Positions 38,833 through 46,425 of a DNA stretch of 64,000 nt are shown in pieces. The stretch's first letter is position 1. Every line of letters starts with the position of its first letter. Both the position numbers and the translations under genes were made by a program. This DNA is from an uncultured Pelagibacteraceae bacterium (lineage in GTDB: Bacteria > Pseudomonadota > Alphaproteobacteria > Pelagibacterales > AG-422-B15). The stretch lies in contig CACHCK010000002.1 of assembly GCA_902578305.1 (NCBI GenBank), forward strand, positions 129,907 through 193,906, written 5' to 3'. The notes beneath the pieces are model-generated. The model was not told the origin of the DNA and did not search any database. It saw nothing but the letters and a program-made list of their open reading frames with translations.

Positions 38833-39456
38833 ATGTTACCAAAAGATCTCATCAATAAATATAGAGACTGGAAAGAAAGCTCTTTCGCGCAAGAAAAAGA
38901 TCACTTTGAAAGACTTGCAAAAGAAGGTCAGTCACCTAAATACATGATCATATCATGCGTAGATTCAAGGGTTGATCCGAATGCTATATTCAAATCAAAA
39001 GCTGGTGAAATGCTAGTTCATAGAAATATTGCTAATATAGTACCACCCTATAGTCAATTAACGGAACATAGCGGAACAATTGCAGCTATCGAATTTGGTG
39101 TAACAGCATTAAATATTAAAAATATTATTATAATTGGGCACTCAGGATGTGGAGGTATAAAGAATGGGTATCATATGTGTCATGAAAATAATTTTGATGA
39201 TAACTCATCAATTTCTAATTGGCTTAAGTTACTAAAACCAGTGTACGATAAAATTTCAGGCGAAGGAAACGATGAGAAAGTTAAGTACATGGAGAAAGAA
39301 AGCATTATCGTATCATTAGAGAATTTAAGTAAATATCCCTTTATAAGTACTGAAGTAAAGTCAGGTCAAATTATGCTTTATGGGGTTTGGAATGATATTG
39401 GATCTGGATCTATAGAGACGTATGATTTTGAGAAAAAAAAGTTTGATTCAATTTAA
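38833..39456 (+). CDS. beta-class carbonic anhydrase
   Basis: 207 residues. The zinc ligands are in ISCVDSRVDPN (Cys, and the Asp-Arg dyad) and IIIGHSGCGGIKNG (His, Cys). It interconverts CO2 and bicarbonate in the cytoplasm. Start at ATG 38833, overlapping nothing. It converges with the DUF1826 gene 1 bp away. Co-orientation with DUF3604 may be incidental. Confidence 0.94.
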   Translation: MLPKDLINKYRDWKESSFAQEKDHFERLAKEGQSPKYMIISCVDSRVDPNAIFKSKAGEMLVHRNIANIVPPYSQLTEHSGTIAAIEFGVTALNIKNIIIIGHSGCGGIKNGYHMCHENNFDDNSSISNWLKLLKPVYDKISGEGNDEKVKYMEKESIIVSLENLSKYPFISTEVKSGQIMLYGVWNDIGSGSIETYDFEKKKFDSI

Positions 39457-39457
39457 T

Positions 39458-40105
39458 CTAATTTAATTTAAGAACTTCTGAAGAATATACGGAATTTAAA
39501 TACTCCGGATGATCAAGTTTCATTAATATTGAAGGACCATTTAGAGCAGAATCAGGTGTGCGATGAAGTATACCATTGCTACCACCGGTAAATATTGCAA
39601 TGTTCCATTTATCAATGAAATGTAATTTACTTTTATCTCTAACGATCTTTTCATTTGGTTCACCTGCCTCATAGGCTAGACGGTCAGCATCCTGATTTTG
39701 TATCCATTCTGTACCTTGTCCAGCATAAGTGACCAAAAGACGTCTTGGTACGTTATCAACATGATAACGTCTACACTCTCGTTTTGTCCCAAGCCAAAAG
39801 CAAAGTGTATCAGTTTTTTCAATCAGTAAGAATGTTCTGCAAACGGTTTCCATATCTGCAAGCCAATAATTATAAAACTCAGTTGAACTTAACTGGTTAG
39901 GAATTATTTCCTGGACCAAATTTTTTAAATCTTCTTTCAAATTAATTGAACTAAGAGTGCCCTCAATTCCAAAGTCATTTTTCATTAATTTTTGAAAGAA
40001 AGAACCTGCACCCTCAGGTTGTTCACGCTCCAATATACCTAATTTATAGTCAGTATCCTTGAATTCTTTTAAAGATTCTAGATTGTCAGCTTTAAATAAG
40101 CTCAT
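39458..40105 (-). CDS. DUF1826 family protein, zinc-regulon associated
   Basis: 215 residues. The DUF1826 core is visible as CRRYHVDNVPRRLLVTYAG followed by GTEWIQNQDADR, and the later IAIFTGGSNGILHRTP. The conserved His, Asp and Cys residues suggest a metal-binding or cupin-like site. DUF1826 genes are commonly found in Zur regulons. Here the gene is 18 bp after znuA on the same strand, behind the Zur box at 41312-41326, so it should be zinc-repressed. Biochemical role unknown. Confidence 0.85.
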   Translation of the reverse strand: MSLFKADNLESLKEFKDTDYKLGILEREQPEGAGSFFQKLMKNDFGIEGTLSSINLKEDLKNLVQEIIPNQLSSTEFYNYWLADMETVCRTFLLIEKTDTLCFWLGTKRECRRYHVDNVPRRLLVTYAGQGTEWIQNQDADRLAYEAGEPNEKIVRDKSKLHFIDKWNIAIFTGGSNGILHRTPDSALNGPSILMKLDHPEYLNSVYSSEVLKLN

Positions 40106-40123
40106 GGAAAATATTTTGTAGAA

Positions 40124-41278
40124 TTAGCAATTTTCAAATGAAGATGCCATGTCACCTATTAGATCAAAATAAAGATCTCTTCCTGGCTCCAATTCAGCTC
40201 CTAATGGATCTAAAACGGCAGACTTTATACCAGTATCACTTGCAATTGTTTCTGCAATACTTGGGTTAAATTGAGGCTCTGAAAATAAACAATTAACACT
40301 CTCATGTTCAATTACTTCTCTTATTTCTGCAAGTTGCTTCGCACCAGGCAACACCTCAGGATTTACAGTAAGAGCACCAATTACTTCAATACCAAATCTC
40401 TGCTCAAAATATTGATAGGCATCATGAAACACAATGTATGTTGCATCACTATTTATTTTTGATCTTGTATTGTCTATTAACTGGTCAAGGTCATTAATAG
40501 CATTCGCAGCATTGGATGAATAAATTGATTTATTGGCAGGATCAATTTCAGATAATTCTTCTGAAGCAATACTTACAATTGTTTTTGCTATTTCTGGATC
40601 TAGCCAAAAATGTATATCGTGCTCACCGTGATGGTGACCGTGATCATCATGTCCTTCGTGTTCATCATGATCGTCATGTCCGTCAGCGTGTTCTTCATGA
40701 TCGTCGTGACCTTCGTGTTCGTTGTGTTCGTCATGTTCATCATGTTCGTCATGTTCGTCGTGTTCGTCATGTTCATCATGTTCGTCATGTTCGTCGTGTT
40801 CGTCGTGTTCATCATGTTCATCATGTTCGTCGTGTTCGTCGTGTTCGTCATGATCATCGTGTCCATCAGCATGATCTTCGTGTTCATCATGGTCATCGTG
40901 ATGATCATCAAATACATTTTTTTCTCTAAATTTTAGAAGCTCAATCTGATCAGAATCCATGAGTGTTACCCTTTTTGCACTGGCAGCAATTGAGTCAAGT
41001 GGTGTTTCCAAGAACGACTCTAAGTCTTCTCCGATCCAAAAAACGATATCTGCTTCTTGTAGCATTGTAGCGTGTGAGGGTTTCAATTGGAATGTGTGAG
41101 GAGAAGAACTTCCGTCAACAAGCAGATCAGGACGTCCAACACCATCCATAACATAACTTACAAGTGAATGTATTGGTTTTATTGATGTTACAACTTTTGG
41201 TTCAGCCTCAGCAGAAGAAATAAAGGAGAATAAAGATAGAGATGATAGTAATAGGCCAAATTTATGTTGTAATTTCAT
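40124..41278 (-). CDS. znuA: zinc ABC transporter substrate-binding protein with giant His loop
   Basis: 384 residues from ATG 41278; the longer ORF (41356) would overlap znuC and the Zur box, and 41278 gives a proper signal peptide (MKLQHKFGLLLSSLSLFSF, cleavage near AEAEP). It has VVTSIKPIHSLVSYVMDG, the ligand histidine in SSPHTFQLKPSHATMLQ, HFWLDPEIAK after the loop, and FHDAYQYFEQRF. Between the halves is a loop of about 100 residues made almost only of His, Asp and Glu, far longer than the usual ZnuA loop. Confidence 0.94.
   Translation of the reverse strand: MKLQHKFGLLLSSLSLFSFISSAEAEPKVVTSIKPIHSLVSYVMDGVGRPDLLVDGSSSPHTFQLKPSHATMLQEADIVFWIGEDLESFLETPLDSIAASAKRVTLMDSDQIELLKFREKNVFDDHHDDHDEHEDHADGHDDHDEHDEHDEHDEHDEHDEHDEHDEHDEHDEHDEHDEHDEHDEHNEHEGHDDHEEHADGHDDHDEHEGHDDHGHHHGEHDIHFWLDPEIAKTIVSIASEELSEIDPANKSIYSSNAANAINDLDQLIDNTRSKINSDATYIVFHDAYQYFEQRFGIEVIGALTVNPEVLPGAKQLAEIREVIEHESVNCLFSEPQFNPSIAETIASDTGIKSAVLDPLGAELEPGRDLYFDLIGDMASSFENC
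40616..40911. repeat. tandem 9-bp repeat coding for (Asp-Glu-His)n in znuA
   Basis: About 300 bp of imperfect 9-bp units reading DEH on the minus strand, with roughly a dozen consecutive DEH units flanked by DDH, EGH and ADGHDDH variants. Synonymous changes (GAT/GAC, CAT/CAC) break up the DNA repeat, while the peptide period stays exact. This indicates selection on the peptide; copy number should vary between strains. The open frames in the other five frames here are repeat artefacts. Confidence 0.9.
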
Positions 41279-41311
41279 AGTATAATTGCTTTCATTAATA
41301 ATTGAGTATAG

Positions 41312-41326
41312 TGTTATAATATAACA
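41312..41326. promoter_or_regulatory. Zur box between znuA and znuC
   Basis: The perfect palindrome TGTTAT-AAT-ATAACA lies in the 70-bp divergent gap between znuA (41278) and znuC (41349). It has the same core as the site at 43312-43332 and matches the known shape of alphaproteobacterial Zur sites. It contains TATAAT (41315-41320), a plausible -10 for znuC with TTCATT 18 bp upstream, so Zur bound here would block RNA polymerase for znuCB-zur and probably also for znuA. Confidence 0.82.
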
Positions 41327-41348
41327 AATTTTTAATAGCAAGTTTTTA

Positions 41349-42101
41349 ATGACCAATAATCCAAACGTCCTTGTAAAAATCTCTAACGCAGGGATTCAGA
41401 AGAGCGGCAAATGGCTTGTAAAGGATGTTAATTTAGAAATTCATAGGGGTAAAATAGTTACAATTATTGGTCCCAACGGCTCAGGAAAATCAACAACAGC
41501 AAAAATTGTCCTTGGTCTTCATAAAAAAATTGAGGGAAATGTTCAGACGTTCACTAAAAAGATCTCATATGTCCCCCAGAAAGTATCAATAGATTGGACT
41601 TTACCCATTAGGGTTTTGGATTTTATGGTTTTAACAGAAGATTTAGAACCTCAAGAGATAAATGATGCTTTGAATTTAACTGGTGTTGATCATTTAATAT
41701 CGAGAAATCTCAGAGACTTATCTGGCGGTGAATTCCAAAGGGTACTACTTGCTAGAGCTATTGCAAAAAAGCCTGAACTTTTAGTTTTAGATGAACCAGT
41801 TCAGGGAGTTGATTTTGCAGGTGAAGTAGCTTTGTATGGACTCATTAAAAAGATATCTGAAACATTAAATTGTGGTATTCTTCTGATTTCTCATGATTTA
41901 CATGTAGTTATGTCGGCTACTGATTATGTTGTTTGCCTAAATGGTCATGTTTGCTGTTCGGGTACACCTGTAGATGTGGCACGTGATAAACACTACAAAG
42001 AATTATTTGGTGAAAAATCATCACAATTATTATCAATATACGAACATGACCACGACCATGTACACACTGCTGATGGAGACATAGTAAAAGAAAATGTTTG
42101 A
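41349..42101 (+). CDS. znuC: zinc ABC transporter ATP-binding protein
   Basis: A 250-residue ABC ATPase. Walker A is IIGPNGSGKST, the signature is LSGGEFQRV, Walker B is LLVLDEPVQG, and the H-loop is LLISHDLHVV. The C-terminal tail carries EHDHDHVHTADGD, a His cluster typical of ZnuC proteins. It energises ZnuB import of zinc delivered by ZnuA. It overlaps znuB by 8 bp. Confidence 0.96.
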   Translation: MTNNPNVLVKISNAGIQKSGKWLVKDVNLEIHRGKIVTIIGPNGSGKSTTAKIVLGLHKKIEGNVQTFTKKISYVPQKVSIDWTLPIRVLDFMVLTEDLEPQEINDALNLTGVDHLISRNLRDLSGGEFQRVLLARAIAKKPELLVLDEPVQGVDFAGEVALYGLIKKISETLNCGILLISHDLHVVMSATDYVVCLNGHVCCSGTPVDVARDKHYKELFGEKSSQLLSIYEHDHDHVHTADGDIVKENV

Positions 42102-42891
42102 TGATTTCTTATTCAGAGCTTTAATAGCAGGAATTGGAATTGCTCTTGTTACTGGTCCACTAGGATGCTTTGTTGTATGGCGACGTTTATCTTTTTTTGG
42201 TGACACGTTAGCTCATTCAGCTTTGTTGGGAGTCTTGTTGTCTGTTGCATTTGATCTAAACATATCACTTACAATTTTTACTGTATCATCTCTAATTGCT
42301 CTTCTGTTATTAAGATTACAGAAAACGACTAACTTACCAAGCGATGCTCTGTTAGGTTTGTTATCTCATTCCTCATTAGCAGTGGGATTGGTAATACTGG
42401 GATTTTTATCTTTTATTCGATTCGATATTATGGGAGTTCTATTTGGAGATATACTCTCAGTAAATGTAAATGACTTGCTTGCTATTTGGATTGGTGGAGC
42501 CATTATTCTTTTAGTTTTATGGTTTATTTGGAAACCGTTGTTTGCCTCAACAGTAAACTATGAGCTCGCTGAAGCCGAGGGCATGAATCCGGAGAGAGTA
42601 AATGCAATTTTCACGATTTTGCTAGCTGCACTTATAGCGATTTCAATAAAAATGGTAGGATTATTACTAATTACTGGAATGCTGATTATCCCTACAACAA
42701 TGGCTCGTAATTTATCTAATAATCCAAAACAGATGGTTATTTTATCAATTATTGGCGGTCTTTTATCAGTGTTTATTGGATTATATACTTCATTTGAAAT
42801 TAACACATCTTCAGGACCAACAATAGTTGTAGTTGCGCTAATTTTATTTATCTTATCATTAATAGGAATCAAAAAAAGAAACTATGGATAA
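42094..42891 (+). CDS. znuB: zinc ABC transporter permease
   Basis: A 265-residue ABC-3 family membrane protein with about 7-8 hydrophobic segments. It has CFVVWRRLSFFGDTLAHSALLG near the start (shown here only as a match to the family block; the His in LAHSALLG is conserved), AEAEGMNPERVN in the ATPase-contact loop, and LLLITGMLIIPTTMAR. It overlaps both znuC (8 bp) and zur (8 bp). Confidence 0.95.
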   Translation: MFDDFLFRALIAGIGIALVTGPLGCFVVWRRLSFFGDTLAHSALLGVLLSVAFDLNISLTIFTVSSLIALLLLRLQKTTNLPSDALLGLLSHSSLAVGLVILGFLSFIRFDIMGVLFGDILSVNVNDLLAIWIGGAIILLVLWFIWKPLFASTVNYELAEAEGMNPERVNAIFTILLAALIAISIKMVGLLLITGMLIIPTTMARNLSNNPKQMVILSIIGGLLSVFIGLYTSFEINTSSGPTIVVVALILFILSLIGIKKRNYG

Positions 42892-43306
42892 GAAGAGTAA
42901 ATCTTTATCAAAAAATCAAAAAATTGTTTTGGACTTCATTCAGAAGAATAAAAAGCCTGTTAAAGCATATTCAATCTTATCTAATGTTCAAAAAAAAGGA
43001 ATTAATGCACCTCCCCAAGTTTACAGAGCATTAGATAAATTAATTGAAATTGGAAAAATTCATCGAGTTGAGAGTCAAAATTCATTTGTTGCTTGTAAAA
43101 TTTCAAACTGTGACACACCCCATAAAACTGTTTTTTCTATTTGTAATTCTTGTGAAATTGTCTCTGAAATCAATGATCCAAAACTATTTAAAAATTTAAA
43201 AGATTTTAGAGATAAAGATGGAACAGTATTTGATGGATATAATTTAGAGTTTTTTGGAACTTGTAAATCTTGTAAAAATAAACAAATTGAAAATACGAAG
43301 CATTAA
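42884..43306 (+). CDS. zur: Fur-family zinc uptake regulator
   Basis: 140 residues. The N-terminal winged helix (SKNQKIVLDFIQ through VYRALDKLIEIGKIHRV) is Fur-like, and the C-terminal part has two CxxC pairs (CNSCEIV and CKSCKNK) for structural zinc. Its position as the last gene of znuCB with an 8-bp overlap, and the two palindromes nearby, identify it as Zur rather than Fur. With zinc bound it should repress both operons, including its own. Confidence 0.93.
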   Translation: MDKKSKSLSKNQKIVLDFIQKNKKPVKAYSILSNVQKKGINAPPQVYRALDKLIEIGKIHRVESQNSFVACKISNCDTPHKTVFSICNSCEIVSEINDPKLFKNLKDFRDKDGTVFDGYNLEFFGTCKSCKNKQIENTKH

Positions 43307-43311
43307 AATAT

Positions 43312-43332
43312 AAATGTTATAAAATAACATTT
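43312..43332. promoter_or_regulatory. Zur box upstream of the zrg-like operon
   Basis: A perfect 21-bp palindrome, AAATGTTAT-AAA-ATAACATTT, 57 bp before the DUF2796 start and 5 bp after the zur stop. Its inner 15 bp have the same half-sites as the box at 41312-41326. The longer symmetrical arms suggest stronger binding. This puts the downstream four-gene operon under Zur as a separate transcription unit. Confidence 0.82.
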
Positions 43333-43389
43333 TTCTAGACACCTAAATATTTTTTCAATAAGATTTTTAAAAAATTCTCAGGAGATAAA

Positions 43390-44019
43390 ATGAAAAAAAG
43401 TATTTACTATTCACTATTAATGTCTGCGATGATGTCAGTTGCAGCCGCAGAAGAAACAAGGCAAGTTGACAAGCATGAACATGGGGTCGGTGAGTTAAAT
43501 ATTGCTGTAGAAGGCAGTGCCATAAATCTAGAGTTTATGATACCTGGCGCAGATATTGTTGGGTTCGAGTATGAAGCAAAAAGTGATAGTGATATAGCAT
43601 TGGTAAATACAGCTCTTTCCAAATTTCAAGATTTTGAAAACATCTTTACTTTATCTAGCAGTGGAAATTGTAATTTAGTCGATGCTGAAATTGACATAAA
43701 TCAGGGAGATGAGCATGAAGATGAGCATGATCATGAAGATGAGCATGATCATGAAGATGAGCATGATCATGAAGATGAGCATGATCACGAGGATGAGCAC
43801 GATCATGATGAACATGAAGAAGAAGCTCACAATGAGTTTGTTGCTCACTATTCATTTACTTGCGGTAACGTAAAAGAAATTGACAGAATAGACTTTCCAT
43901 ATTTTACTACTTTTCCTAACTCTGGAGAGCTTGAAATACAATTTGTATCTGAAGTTGGATCCACGAGTTTTGAAGTGGAAGGAGATAAGCCTTTCATAGA
44001 CTTAAAAGGAAAAATTTAA
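43390..44019 (+). CDS. DUF2796 (ZrgA-like) periplasmic zinc protein
   Basis: 209 residues with a signal peptide (cleavage near VAAAEE). It has KHEHGVGELNIAVEGSAINL and MIPGADIVGFEYEA, the DUF2796 core found in Vibrio cholerae ZrgA. A His/Asp/Glu repeat of about 40 residues (EHDHED units, 43709-43826) follows the conserved SGNC region. It is likely the zinc-binding component of a secondary zinc uptake system. A good ribosome site (AGGAG, 43379-43383) precedes it, and a Zur box lies just upstream. Confidence 0.85.
   Translation: MKKSIYYSLLMSAMMSVAAAEETRQVDKHEHGVGELNIAVEGSAINLEFMIPGADIVGFEYEAKSDSDIALVNTALSKFQDFENIFTLSSSGNCNLVDAEIDINQGDEHEDEHDHEDEHDHEDEHDHEDEHDHEDEHDHDEHEEEAHNEFVAHYSFTCGNVKEIDRIDFPYFTTFPNSGELEIQFVSEVGSTSFEVEGDKPFIDLKGKI
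43709..43826. repeat. tandem 18-bp repeat coding for EHDHED units
   Basis: About six near-identical 18-bp units of the form GATGAGCATGATCATGAA inside the DUF2796 gene. Unlike the znuA repeat, the DNA copies are almost identical, suggesting recent slippage expansion. The peptide is a second, independently built His/Asp/Glu zinc sponge in the same regulon. Confidence 0.88.
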
Positions 44020-44706
44020 TTGGATGAAAATATTATTAAAATTGACTCTGTAAGATTTCATTGGTCAAAAAAAAGTAGCTTTAAAATATTTGTCCCCAAT
44101 TTCGAGATCAATAAAGGTGAAAAGGTTCTTTTATTGGGAGAGAGTGGCTCAGGCAAGACAACTCTTCTTTCATTAATTTGTGGGTTTTTAAACCCTTTAT
44201 CTGGAAGCATATCAATTAATGGAAGTACGATAAATAAGCTTTCTTCTAAAACTAAAGATGAACATCGAGCAGATAATATAGGTATTATTTTTCAGCAATT
44301 TAATCTGCTCCCATATGCAAATGTTATAGATAATATTGTTCTGCCTCTTTATTTCTCAAAAGTAAGATCTGCTAATGTAACTAATCAAAGAGAGTCGGCT
44401 TTAAATCTTTGCAAACAATTGAGATTACCTGATGATATTGATCAATATAAAGCAAGTAGTCTTAGTGTTGGGCAGCAACAAAGAGTAGCCGTGGCAAGAG
44501 CATTGATAGGCAATCCTTCCTTAGTTATTGCAGATGAACCCACATCTTCGCTAGATACAGATGCACAACAAATTTTTTTAGACCTAATGTTTGAACAGAT
44601 TTCGAATAACAAATCAACTTTACTTATGGTATCTCATGATAGATCGCTTGCTGAACGATTTGATCGATTAATATATATCAATGAAGTGTTAACCCGAGAA
44701 GATTAG
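44020..44706 (+). CDS. ABC transporter ATPase of the zrg-like operon, TTG start
   Basis: 228 residues of the LolD/MacB-type ATPase group. Walker A is LLLGESGSGKTT, the signature is LSVGQQQRVAVARAL, Walker B is LVIADEPTSSLD. It begins with TTG directly after the DUF2796 stop (TAA-TTG at 44017-44022); the only nearby ATG is out of frame. It pairs with the FtsX-like permease 2 bp downstream. In the Zrg system the equivalent pair is required for zinc uptake. Confidence 0.9.
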   Translation: MDENIIKIDSVRFHWSKKSSFKIFVPNFEINKGEKVLLLGESGSGKTTLLSLICGFLNPLSGSISINGSTINKLSSKTKDEHRADNIGIIFQQFNLLPYANVIDNIVLPLYFSKVRSANVTNQRESALNLCKQLRLPDDIDQYKASSLSVGQQQRVAVARALIGNPSLVIADEPTSSLDTDAQQIFLDLMFEQISNNKSTLLMVSHDRSLAERFDRLIYINEVLTRED

Positions 44707-44708
44707 AT

Positions 44709-45959
44709 ATGTTGTTAAAACTTTCATTGAGCTCTCTCTACGCAAGATTAGTAACTGTAGGTATGACCGTTATTGCGATTTCCTTTTCTCTAATGCTTTA
44801 CATGAGTGTAGAAAAATTAAGAACATCTGCTTACACAAGTTTTACAGATACAATTTCTCAAACAGACTTAATTATTGGTGCAAGAGCCAGCTCAGTTCAA
44901 TTGATGCTCTACTCTGTATTTAGGATTGGTAATGCTACCAATAACATCACCTGGGAAAGCTACTTGGATGTTGTGAATAAAGAAGAAGTTGATTGGGCAG
45001 TGCCAATTTCACTTGGTGACAGTCATAAAGGTTTTCGGGTTATGGGAACAAATAAAGATTTCTTTGCTCGTTATAAGTATAGAGGTGGTCAATCAATAAA
45101 TATTGATAAAGGATACTTATTTGAAGATCTTTATGACGTAGTGTTGGGTGCTGGAGTAGCTGAAAAACTAGGATATGACATAGACACGCCACTAATCGTA
45201 GCGCATGGGCTTCAATCATTTTCAGAGCATGACGATCAACCATTCAGAGTTTCTGGAATATTAGAAAAAACGGGTACGCCAGTAGACAATACTGTGATTG
45301 TGAGTTTGGCCGCAATTGAAGCAATACATGTTGATTGGTCTACTGGAGCAAAAATTCCTGGGCAAGAAACACCCATTGAAGAAATCCGAAAAATGGACCT
45401 TACTCCTAAAAATATTACTGCCGCTCTCATTGGAGTAAAATCAAAATTAACAATCTTTAATCTTCAGCGATGGATCAATGAGTATCCTGAGGAGGCAATG
45501 ACAGCAATTCTACCTGGTGCAGCGCTACAGGAACTCTGGCGTGTTGTTGGTGTGGTTGAAAATTTATTATTGGGCATATCAATTGTTGTCATATTTACAA
45601 CATTGATTGGCATGACAGCTATCATGTTTTCAAGTTTAAGCGAAAGAAGAAGAGAAATGGCAATTTGGAGAGCAATGGGTGCATCACCTAGAACTGTTGT
45701 TGGATTGTTGATGCTTGAAGCAATTTTTATATCTGTGCTTAGTATTTTGTTAAGTGTTATTTTATTATTCTTCTCATTATCTATCTTGCAACCTTGGATC
45801 GATTATAATTATGGTATCTTGGTGAATGTTGAAATGTTATCTTTAAAAGATATGTATGTGTTCATGACATTTATTTTTGCATCCATAATAGTTAGCTTAT
45901 TACCTGCAATCAGAGCGTACTGGTTCTCAATAAATGATGGGATGACAATTAAAATCTGA
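44709..45959 (+). CDS. FtsX-like ABC permease of the zrg-like operon
   Basis: 416 residues with the MacB/LolC topology: one N-terminal helix (about 14-32), a large periplasmic domain (about 35-280), then three C-terminal helices. The FtsX-domain loop SSLSERRREMAIWRAMGASP is clear, as is LPAIRAYWFSINDG at the end. Such permeases usually move or extract periplasmic or membrane-bound cargo rather than import ions, so its role in zinc handling is likely mechanical. Its stop overlaps the DUF3299 start (TGATG at 45957-45961). Confidence 0.9.
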   Translation: MLLKLSLSSLYARLVTVGMTVIAISFSLMLYMSVEKLRTSAYTSFTDTISQTDLIIGARASSVQLMLYSVFRIGNATNNITWESYLDVVNKEEVDWAVPISLGDSHKGFRVMGTNKDFFARYKYRGGQSINIDKGYLFEDLYDVVLGAGVAEKLGYDIDTPLIVAHGLQSFSEHDDQPFRVSGILEKTGTPVDNTVIVSLAAIEAIHVDWSTGAKIPGQETPIEEIRKMDLTPKNITAALIGVKSKLTIFNLQRWINEYPEEAMTAILPGAALQELWRVVGVVENLLLGISIVVIFTTLIGMTAIMFSSLSERRREMAIWRAMGASPRTVVGLLMLEAIFISVLSILLSVILLFFSLSILQPWIDYNYGILVNVEMLSLKDMYVFMTFIFASIIVSLLPAIRAYWFSINDGMTIKI

Positions 45960-46420
45960 TGAAAAAATTAAAATATTTAATAATCCTTTCATTATTTATC
46001 ACAACTGCCGCATATGCTGTTCCCAAAGAAATAGACTGGGATGATTTGATTCCATGGACTGCGGTCTTTAGTCCTGGAGAAGTGAAATTCAACAAAAGCT
46101 TGGTTGATAAAGAAATTAAAATTCCAGGATATGTACTTCCTTTAGATACATTTGGCCGAGGAGTGAATAGCTTTCTGTTGGTTCCATATATAGGCGCATG
46201 TATTCATGTTCCGCCTCCAGCGCCTAATCAACTCGTTTATGTGGAAGCTGAAAACCCATGGGAAGGATTAGCTTGGTGGGAACCCGTATATGTTACTGGA
46301 ACAATGAAAATAGAAACCCAAAATATTGAGGACCTTGCGATTGTTGGGTATGAAATGGCAGCAAGCAAGATTGAGTATTACCGTGGCGAAACAGGAGTAC
46401 ACGGCTTTTTTGATTGGTAA
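45959..46420 (+). CDS. DUF3299 periplasmic protein of the zrg-like operon
   Basis: 153 residues with a signal peptide (MKKLKYLIILSLFITTAAYA). The DUF3299 signature is intact: KIPGYVLPLDTFGRGVNSFL, then LLVPYIGACIHVPPPAPNQL with conserved Cys-His, and WEPVYVTGTMKIE. The CIHVPPPxPNQ block looks like a metal site. DUF3299 proteins recur with DUF2796/ABC operons. It is translationally coupled to the permease. Confidence 0.87.
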   Translation: MKKLKYLIILSLFITTAAYAVPKEIDWDDLIPWTAVFSPGEVKFNKSLVDKEIKIPGYVLPLDTFGRGVNSFLLVPYIGACIHVPPPAPNQLVYVEAENPWEGLAWWEPVYVTGTMKIETQNIEDLAIVGYEMAASKIEYYRGETGVHGFFDW

Positions 46421-46425
46421 ATAAA

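Noticed and set aside
40616-40911. CRISPR-like array
   Set aside because: Units are 9 bp with no spacers and encode a His-rich loop in frame.
40516-40936. Long open frames in several other frames over the znuA repeat
   Set aside because: They are low-complexity artefacts of the 9-bp repeat; only the minus-strand ZnuA frame has flanking conserved domains.
41279-41356. Longer start for znuA at 41356
   Set aside because: It would run through the Zur box and the znuC start and place the signal peptide 26 residues inside.
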